The position numbers were made by a program, and so were the translations under genes. Below, in pieces: positions 10,138 through 19,100 of a stretch of DNA of 64,000 nucleotides (positions are counted from its first letter, which is position 1; the number at the start of each line of letters is the position of its first letter). This DNA is from Tragulus kanchil (taxonomy: Eukaryota > Chordata > Mammalia > Artiodactyla > Tragulidae): the NCBI GenBank assembly GCA_022376925.1, contig JAIOJX010000002.1, forward strand, positions 41,191,501 to 41,255,500, read 5' to 3'. The notes beneath the pieces were generated by a model. That model had not been told where the DNA came from and did no database searches. It saw only the letters and a list, made by a program, of their open reading frames with translations.

Positions 10138-13100
10138 GTAAGTAAGAATCAAGTGCTGGGCGGGCAGAGGTTCCTGGGCCAGGTCCTGTCCTGTTCTGTC
10201 CAGTCTAGAGTTCCTTCTTCAGAGCCCCTCCACGCCCGACCCTAAAGGGAGGTCTGGAAGGAACTCTTTGAGGCGGGCACCCACGGCGCCCGTGGTCTTA
10301 AGGAGCATTTCCAGGTGGCCAGGCACCTAACTCTATACCCACACATGCACGTACTTACTTCTCAAACTTTCTCTTAATGTAACCCTCACGTTAAGTACCT
10401 TGGAAACACAAGTAGCTTTAGCCTACAGACGTAAAGGATAAGGAAATGGCAACGCACTCCAGTATTCTTGCCTGGAAAGTTCCGTGGAAAGAGAAGCCTG
10501 GCGAGCTACAGTCTATGGAGGCTCAAATATATATATATGGCTTCCCTGATGGCTGAGTGGTGAGGAGTCTGCCTGCAATGTAGGAGAGCTGGGTTCCATC
10601 CCTGGATTGGGAAGATCCCCTGGAAGAGAGCATGGCATCCCACTCCAGTATTCTTGCCTGGAGAATTCTATGGACAGAGCAGCCTGGCAGGCTGCAGTCC
10701 ATGGAGTCACACCGAGTCAGACACAACTGAAATGACTACGCAGCAGCACAGTAAAAACTACCACACTCAAGAAAATTAGCACAACCAGCAACTCTTCTTA
10801 GAGCAAATCAGCTGGCCCAGTCCAGGTTCTGGCAATTACCAAGAGACCCCTAAGGGAAAGTGCTTATCAGCGGTTGAACATCTTTAGGAAAAGTGAGTTG
10901 AAGTGGCACAGGAAACTGTATCTCAGAGCAAGGGAGTGTGCCTGGAAACCAAACAGATCAACAAAGCTAAACACACAGGAGAGAGTCTGTTCCCATCTCC
11001 AGACAGTAAAGAACGCGCCTGCAATGCAGGGGACCTGGGTTCAATCCCTGGGTTGGGAAGATCCCCTGGAGAAAGGAGCAACTACCCTCTCCAGTATTCT
11101 TGCCTAGAGAATTCCATGGCTTGTTCATGGGTCACAAAGAGTGAGACATGACTAAGCAACATTCACAAAGGAGACTTGGCAAGTGGCAAGATAAACACCT
11201 ATTGAAGATGTTAACATCTGCCTACTCCATCTCACACAGATTCTGAAAAGTGGTGCTAGAATTTCATAAGTAACTTTACAGTTATATTGAGACTCAAAAA
11301 CAAAACTGTCCTTGAGGAAGGAAGCTATGGATGTGGTTTAGATGAGGAAAAAAGAAAAATAATAAAATAAAAACAATACATGAGGAAAACACTGTCTGAT
11401 GAGCAAGCTTTTTTAAAAAAAGTAAGGGAGGTCTGGAAGGAATCGGCAACGCGCCCGTGTCAGGACTTTATCCACATACTATACCCACATGCACTACTTA
11501 CTTCTCAAACTTTCTCTTAATGTAACCCTCACGTTAAGTACCTTGGAAACACAAGAGCTTTAGCCTACAGACGTAAAGGATAAGGAAATGGCAACGCACT
11601 CCAGTATTCTTGCCTGGAAAGTTCCGTGGAAAGAGAAGCCTGGCGAGCTACAGTCTATGGAGGCTCAAATATATATATATGGCTTCCCTGATGGCTGAGT
11701 GGTGAGGAGTCTGCCTGCAATGTAGGAGAGCTGGGTTCCATCCCTGGATTGGGAAGATCCCCTGGAAGAGAGCATGGCATCCCACTCCAGTATTCTTGCC
11801 TGGAGAATTCTATGGACAGAGCAGCCTGGCAGGCTGCAGTCCATGGAGTCACACCGAGTCAGACACAACTGAAATGACTACGCAGCAGCACAGTAAAAAC
11901 TACCACACTCAAGAAAATTAGCACAACCAGCAACTCTTCTTAGAGCAAATCAGCTGGCCCAGTCCAGGTTCTGGCAATTACCAAGAGACCCCTAAGGGAA
12001 AGTGCTTATCAGCGGTTGAACATCTTTAGGAAAAGTGAGTTGAAGTGGCACAGGAAACTGTATCTCAGAGCAAGGGAGTGTGCCTGGAAACCAAACAGAT
12101 CAACAAAGCTAAACACACAGGAGAGAGTCTGTTCCCATCTCCAGACAGTAAAGAACGCGCCTGCAATGCAGGGGACCTGGGTTCAATCCCTGGGTTGGGA
12201 AGATCCCCTGGAGAAAGGAGCAACTACCCTCTCCAGTATTCTTGCCTAGAGAATTCCATGGCTTGTTCATGGGTCACAAAGAGTGAGACATGACTAAGCA
12301 ACATTCACAAAGGAGACTTGGCAAGTGGCAAGATAAACACCTATTGAAGATGTTAACATCTGCCTACTCCCATCTCACACAGATTCTGAAAAGTGGTGCT
12401 AGAATTTCATAAGTAACTTTACAGTTATATTGAGACTCAAAAACAAAACTGTCCTTGAGGAAGGAAGCTATGGATGTGGTTTAGATGAGGAAGATATAAA
12501 GAAAAAAAATAATAAAAATAAAAACAATACATGAGGAAAACACTGTCTGATGAGCAAGCTTATAAGTTATGTGCTTATTACAAAACAACTGGTCTCTTAA
12601 AAAAATAGAAACCATAATCCCAAGATGACTCCCATTATGCAAAGAAAGAAGAACAAACTTGTTTTGATGTAGTTCTAGAGATTATGGGATCTAGTGCCTT
12701 CTAATCAGAGTTAGTATCTTATGTAGTGAGTAATAGGAAATTCTGTCAGGATGGTGCTGGAAATAAAAGTTATGGTGTGTATAAGCATCTTAAACCCTAA
12801 AATAAAAGTTGCCCTATAGTTTAAAGTATTATCATGGTTATTATAATCTGACAAGAATTTTGTTCTGTTGCTTTTCTTAAAATACTTTCATTTTCTGGGA
12901 AAAGACCAGATTTTCTTACTAGTAAAAATTTTGAATAAACAATGTAATAACTGCTATTATAACAGGAAACACTGAATTGTATTTAGTTTCTTTTCCAGTG
13001 TGTTTGCAAGGTATTGCAGTCATTCAGTGAACATGTCTTGTAAGATAAGTGAAAACAAGACAAGGAAAACAATCAACAGTTTTGATTTTTGCCCTTACAT

Positions 13101-16100
13101 ACAATTGTTAAAGTTAAGAATCTTGATGGGGCTTCCCTGGTGGTCCAGTGGGTAAGGACACCGCCTTGCAGTGCAAGGGGCGCCAGTTCGATCCCCGGCC
13201 TGGGAAGATCCTACGTGCCGTGGAGCGGCTGGACCGTGTGTCCAATTCGATCCGAGCTCTGGGGCGCATGCGCCCAGAGCCGGTGCTCTACGACCACAGA
13301 GGCCACTGTGATGGAGGCCCACACAGGCCAAAGAACAAAGATGGATGAAAACATAAATGAAAGACCAATAGAAGTGGCCGCCAGCAAGCCCCCAACCCTT
13401 GGGAAGACCCTCACCCCCAGATTCTGTAAGAATTCCATGACTGGTGGGCTAGAACTTTGGCAAGTGGCAAGATAAACACCTATTGAAGATGTTAACATCT
13501 GCCTACTCCATCTCACACAGATTCTGAAAAGTGGTGCTAGAATTTCATAAGTAACTTTACAGTTATATTGAGACTCAAAAACAAAACTGTCCTTGAGGAA
13601 GGAAGCTATGGATGTGGTTTAGATGAGGAAGATATAAAGAAAAAAAATAATAAAAATAAAAACAATACATGAGGAAAACACTGTCTGATGAGCAAGCTTA
13701 TAAGTTATGTGCTTATTACAAAACAACTGGTCTCTTAAAAAAATAGAAACCATAATCCCAAGATGACTCCCATTATGCAAAGAAAGAAGAACAAACTTGT
13801 TTTGATGTAGTTCTAGAGATTATGGGATCTAGTGCCTTCTAATCAGAGTTAGTATCTTATGTAGTGAGTAATAGGAAATTCTGTCAGGATGGTGCTGGAA
13901 ATAAAAGTTATGGTGTGTATAAGCATCTTAAACCCTAAAATAAAAGTTGCCCTATAGTTTAAAGTATTATCATGGTTATTATAATCTGACAAGAATTTTG
14001 TTCTGTTGCTTTTCTTAAAATACTTTCATTTTCTGGGAAAAGACCAGATTTTCTTACTAGTAAAAATTTTGAATAAACAATGTAATAACTGCTATTATAA
14101 CAGGAAACACTGAATTGTATTTAGTTTCTTTTCCAGTGTGTTTGCAAGGTATTGCAGTCATTCAGTGAACATGTCTTGTAAGATAAGTGAAAACAAGACA
14201 AGGAAAACAATCAACAGTTTTGATTTTTGCCCTTACATACAATTGTTAAAGTTAAGAATCTTGATGGGGCTTCCCTGGTGGTCCAGTGGGTAAGGACACC
14301 GCCTTGCAGTGCAAGGGGCGCCAGTTCGATCCCCGGCCTGGGAAGATCCTACGTGCCGTGGAGCGGCTGGACCGGTGTGTCCAATTACCGATCCGGAGCT
14401 CTGGGGCGCATGCGCCCAGAGCCGGTGCTCTACGACCACAGAGGCCACTGTGATGGAGGCCCACACAGGCCAAAGAACAAAGATGGATGAAAACATAAAT
14501 GAAAGACCAATAGACGTGGCCCGCCAGCCCCCCTCCCTCTCCAACCCGCCCCACCTCCAAAAAAAAATCTTGATGGTTAAATTTCTACGGAAGCAGTGAC
14601 TACTCGTGGGCATTGTCGTAATTTTGATTCTTTACCCAGAGGAAATTTCTTCTTCTTTTTATTTTTTTGTCTTCATTCAATTGTTTACAATATTGCTTCT
14701 GTTTTTGTTGGTTTTATGTTTGGTGAGGTATATGGGATCTTAACTCCCTGACCAGGGATCCAACCTGTTCCCTTTTCATTGGAAGGCAGTGGCTTCACCA
14801 CTGGACCACCAGGGACGTCTCAGGACCTTTCTTCTAAAGATTACTCAACCACAATTTTATCTTTTCTTGAAATGAAATCTTCCCCATCTTCCACCTGTAC
14901 CTTGTATTTAAACTGCTGTTCGTGTTCTTAACGCCAGACACTAATCCTTCCACCTACACTCCGCGGACCATGATCAGGACGGGATCCGCTCTGTCCCACG
15001 TGATCTGTGCAGGCAGCACCAGCCTTTCCACGGCCGCACCGGCAGGCACGCACGCGTGTGCTCACCCTTCCCACCAAGGTGTCCTTCCTCCAGCTGCCAC
15101 ACAGCTGCCGGTTCACTGCCACATCACCCACAACCCACCCTTCCTGGGTGCTAGACTATGCTTAAATCCTTCTTTTTAGGAAAATAGGTTGATTCTGAAT
15201 TCCAAAATCTGGCTCCTGGCTTCACGAAGGCCCATGTGAGAGGCAAGTTGGTGCCTAATTTGGGGAAGGTTGGTATCTATTTCCAGGAGAAAGTTAAACT
15301 ATAAATCTCTGAAACATGAATCCCTTTAATCAGAGCATGGGGGAGGACTTCCCTGGAGGTCCAGGGTTAAGAATCTACCTCCCAGTGCAGGAGACTCAGG
15401 TTTGATCCCTGGTCCGGCAGGATCCCACATGCTGTGGAGCAACTGAGCTCGTGAGCCACAACTGGTGAGCCTGTGCTCTAGAGCCCGGGAGCTGCAAATA
15501 CAGAAGCCCCCGTGCCCTGGAGCCTGTGCTGTCCAAGAAGAGGAGGCACTGCCATGAGAAGCCCGTGCATCCCAGCTGGACTGCTGCCTCTGCTCGCCAC
15601 CGCTAGGGAAAGCCCGCACGCGGCAACAAAGACCCAGCACGGCCAACGAGTTAAATTAATTAACTAGACTGCTTTTTAAAAACACCAGGGAAAGTTAACT
15701 GGTCTTTGCATCACCATGCTCAGCTGCCTTGTTCAGGTTTTAATCAGACCCCACTGTCACCTGTCAGGTGACCTGGCTGATCCTATCTTTTTCTCCTCCG
15801 TGTGGCAGGCTTAGTCTGTCTGGAAGGGAGACTGCCACAGACGGGTTTATTATGTGTCATGTTTTCATCGCAGCAGGGGCTCCTGGGTGGGGGATCCTCT
15901 GTTACCTCAGTGGTGGGGAGGGGAGGTCAAGCATCTCAAAGCAGGGTTGTCTCCTGTCAAACCTGCCTGTGGACGGCTCCAGTGTTGTTTGTTTGCAGAC
16001 TTATCCTTGCAGAACTGAAGCTGGACTTTAAAGGTTAAAATGCCTTTTGTGTTGTCTTAATTTTATTCTTTCCCAGTTAGCAAATTTGAAGTGAAATGCC

Positions 16101-19100
16101 TTATCAATCTCTTCTATAACCTGGTGGGCGAGGTGACAGAGCGGCAGGGCGTGGTCATCGGAACCCCCCAAGAAAAACGGAGCAAGCTGCCACACAGCTG
16201 CCGGTTCACTGCCACATCACCCACAACCCACCCTTCCTGGGTGCTAGACTATGCTTAAATCCTTCTTTTTAGGAAAATAGGTTGATTCTGAATTCCAAAA
16301 TCTGGCTCCTGGCTTCACGAAGGCCCATGTGAGAGGCAAGTTGGTGCCTAATTTGGGGAAGGTTGGTATCTATTTCCAGGAGAAAGTTAAACTATAAATC
16401 TCTGAAACATGAATCCCTTTAATCAGAGCATGGGGGAGGACTTCCCTGGAGGTCCAGGGTTAAGAATCTACCTCCCAGTGCAGGAGACTCAGGTTTGATC
16501 CCTGGTCCGGCAGGATCCCACATGCTGTGGAGCAACTGAGCTCGTGAGCCACAACTGGTGAGCCTGTGCTCTAGAGCCCGGGAGCTGCAAATACAGAAGC
16601 CCCCGTGCCCTGGAGCCTGTGCTGTCCAAGAAGAGGAGGCACTGCCATGAGAAGCCCGTGCATCCCAGCTGGACTGCTGCCTCTGCTCGCCACCGCTAGG
16701 GAAAGCCCGCACGCGGCAACAAAGACCCAGCACGGCCAACGAGTTAAATTAATTAACTAGACTGCTTTTTAAAAACACCAGGGAAAGTTAACTGGTCTTT
16801 GCATCACCATGCTCAGCTGCCTTGTTCAGGTTTTAATCAGACCCCACTGTCACCTGTCAGGTGACCTGGCTGATCCTATCTTTTTCTCCTCCGTGTGGCA
16901 GGCTTAGTCTGTCTGGAAGGGAGACTGCCACAGACGGGTTTATTATGTGTCATGTTTTCATCGCAGCAGGGGCTCCTGGGTGGGGGATCCTCTGTTACCT
17001 CAGTGGTGGGGAGGGGAGGTCAAGCATCTCAAAGCAGGGTTGTCTCCTGTCAAACCTGCCTGTGGACGGCTCCAGTGTTGTTTGTTTGCAGACTTATCCT
17101 TGCAGAACTGAAGCTGGACTTTAAAGGTTAAAATGCCTTTTGTGTTGTCTTAATTTTATTCTTTCCCAGTTAGCAAATTTGAAGTGAAATGCCTTATCAA
17201 TCTCTTCTATAACCTGGTGGGCGAGGTGACAGAGCGGCAGGGCGTGGTCATCGGACTAGACCGCAACGCCTTTCGGAACATCCTGCACACAACGTTTGGA
17301 ATGACGGACGACATGATCATGGACAGAGGTGAGTGGACACCCGCGTCCTGAAGGGCTGGAGCCTGCCGCACCTGAGAAAACAGCTGGGTGTTCAAGCGAA
17401 CTCTGGGAGGGAAGCTTCGTGTTCCATGATCCCAGATCTGCTTGACCATAAACAATTAATTTTCATATTTGTAGGGAAGAAGCTAGCTACCACTCTCTTT
17501 GTGGATTTAAGAAGAGGACAAAGTCAGCCTGAACAACTAGGTTTCCTTTACTTTACATCAGAAAACCCAAAATATTTCTATTTCTATTACCTAGTAAATA
17601 GAATAATAAAAAATAGTTTTAAAAAGACATTATAAGGTCGTTTAAAAGGACATTAAAAGGTCATTAAAATGACCTTATAATATTGAGAGTAGTTCAGTAA
17701 AAATTAAGATATAACCTATCATGTAATAGCTTTACTCTTCTTGGTAACAAAAATATAAAATTATATGTCTTATATTAATATATCAACATAATTTCATATG
17801 CCAACTTGTTTATATATTAACTGTTGGTTTGAGAATTTAGACCTTCAGAGTTTACCTGTTCCCACAAAGTATGAAGGGAGAATGTAAAGCTTAGGTAAAT
17901 GAGTGCTCCTGTGTTACGACCCCCTTGTTTCCTCTCTTGTGAAGTGAGGACGTGGGACCCCCGGTCCTGCACTTGGCCGAAGTGCTGAGATGAGTGGAGG
18001 AGTGCGGGCCCTTCCCTGAGGACACCCGGGGCACGGGGCATGGTGGAGTGCGGGCCCCTCGCTGGGGACACCCGGGGCACGGGGCACGGTGGAGTGCAGG
18101 CCCCTCGCTGGGGACACGCGGAGCACGGAGCATGGTGGACTCTCTCTCTCGTTTTCTCATGGTGGACTCTCTCTCTCTAGTTTTCCGAGGCTTTGATAAG
18201 GACAACGATGGCTGCATAAGTGTCACAGAGTGGGTTTATGGATTGTCTGTGTTTCTTCGAGGAACTTTGGAAGAAAAAATGAAATGTAAGTTCTCACGTC
18301 TTGCTACTCCTTGTCCTTTATGATAGCAGGTGCAAAGCCTGTGAATCAGTGCCCCCCGGCCCTGACCGTGAGGCGGGTCTGTGTGTTGTTTGCTTGGTTT
18401 GAGCTCCCAGTGGCCTTGCGTAAGGAGCAAATGCAAGTCGATACTAAGGGTGGGAAAAAATAATAAAGACAAATTGGGAGATGCTAAGGAGGAGTCATGC
18501 CAAGTGAGACCATTCAGGTGTGTAGCACACATGCTAGCCCTGTGTGTGTGTTGAGGTATGAAAGCATTGGACATTTTCCTGTTTTGTTCCTTGAATTGTA
18601 ATTATAAAAGTGGACAACTCTGATTCAAGTTTCCGATTCTTAGTGAATTCCTAATTCCCCCTGATGAACTGTTTAGGAGGCACATTTCAATCTATTTTCT
18701 AAGGTTTTCAGGATGAAACTGTCAACCTGTTTCTTGGCCTGCTCTTTGTAGCTAAATAAGTGTGAGGAGATGCCCTAGGACTTTTGAGTAGAACCAGTAA
18801 GTGGACACTAGGCGTCTGTTATGGGAATCGATAGAAAGTGAGGGTATTAAGTGTCTTTTATGGGAATTGATGGCCCTGAGCCCTGGGCTTGATGAGAGTA
18901 TCCCCCTGCAGCCCCCGGCCTTGAAAACCATCAGAGCAAATGCTGCCGTGCTAATGGCAACACATGCGCATTCGGTATTTTTTTAAGATTGCTTTGAAGT
19001 GTTTATTAATGAGAATTTAGACCTTCAGAGTTTACCTGTTCCCACAAAGTATGAAGGGAGAATGTAAAGCTTAGGTAAATGAGTGCTCCTGTGTTACGAC

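Larger units (their letters stand above)
8100..10269. repeat. Tandem duplication 3, carrying CLXN promoter and exon 1 twice
   Basis: Copy A is 8100-9180 and copy B 9208-10269, offset 1089, with a 27-base unmatched junction containing CCCCCCC and TTTTTT. Copy A overlaps copy B of duplication 2, so the segment around 8180-8440 exists three times (from about 7060, 8180 and 9270). The start of copy B is garbled: several short deletions in its first 70 bases, then near-perfect identity. Confidence 0.95.
10246..12561. repeat. Tandem duplication 4 (about 1.14 kb x 2), CLXN intron 1
   Basis: Copy A is about 10246-11410 and copy B about 11425-12561, offset 1142. The first 70 bases of copy B are garbled: scattered deletions reduce CACCCACGGCGCCCGTGGTC to a shorter, rearranged version. 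Then near-identity resumes. The junction is TTTTTAAAAAAAG-like. All SINEs in copy A reappear in copy B. Confidence 0.95.
15092..17255. repeat. Tandem duplication 6, cutting CLXN exon 2
   Basis: Copy A is 15092-16162 and copy B 16185-17255, offset 1093 with no visible indel drift. Copy A stops in the middle of exon 2, after GTGGTCATCGGA, and is followed by 22 bases (ACCCCCCAAGAAAAACGG...) that match neither side. A real duplication would leave a broken exon with no donor site. Confidence 0.95.
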
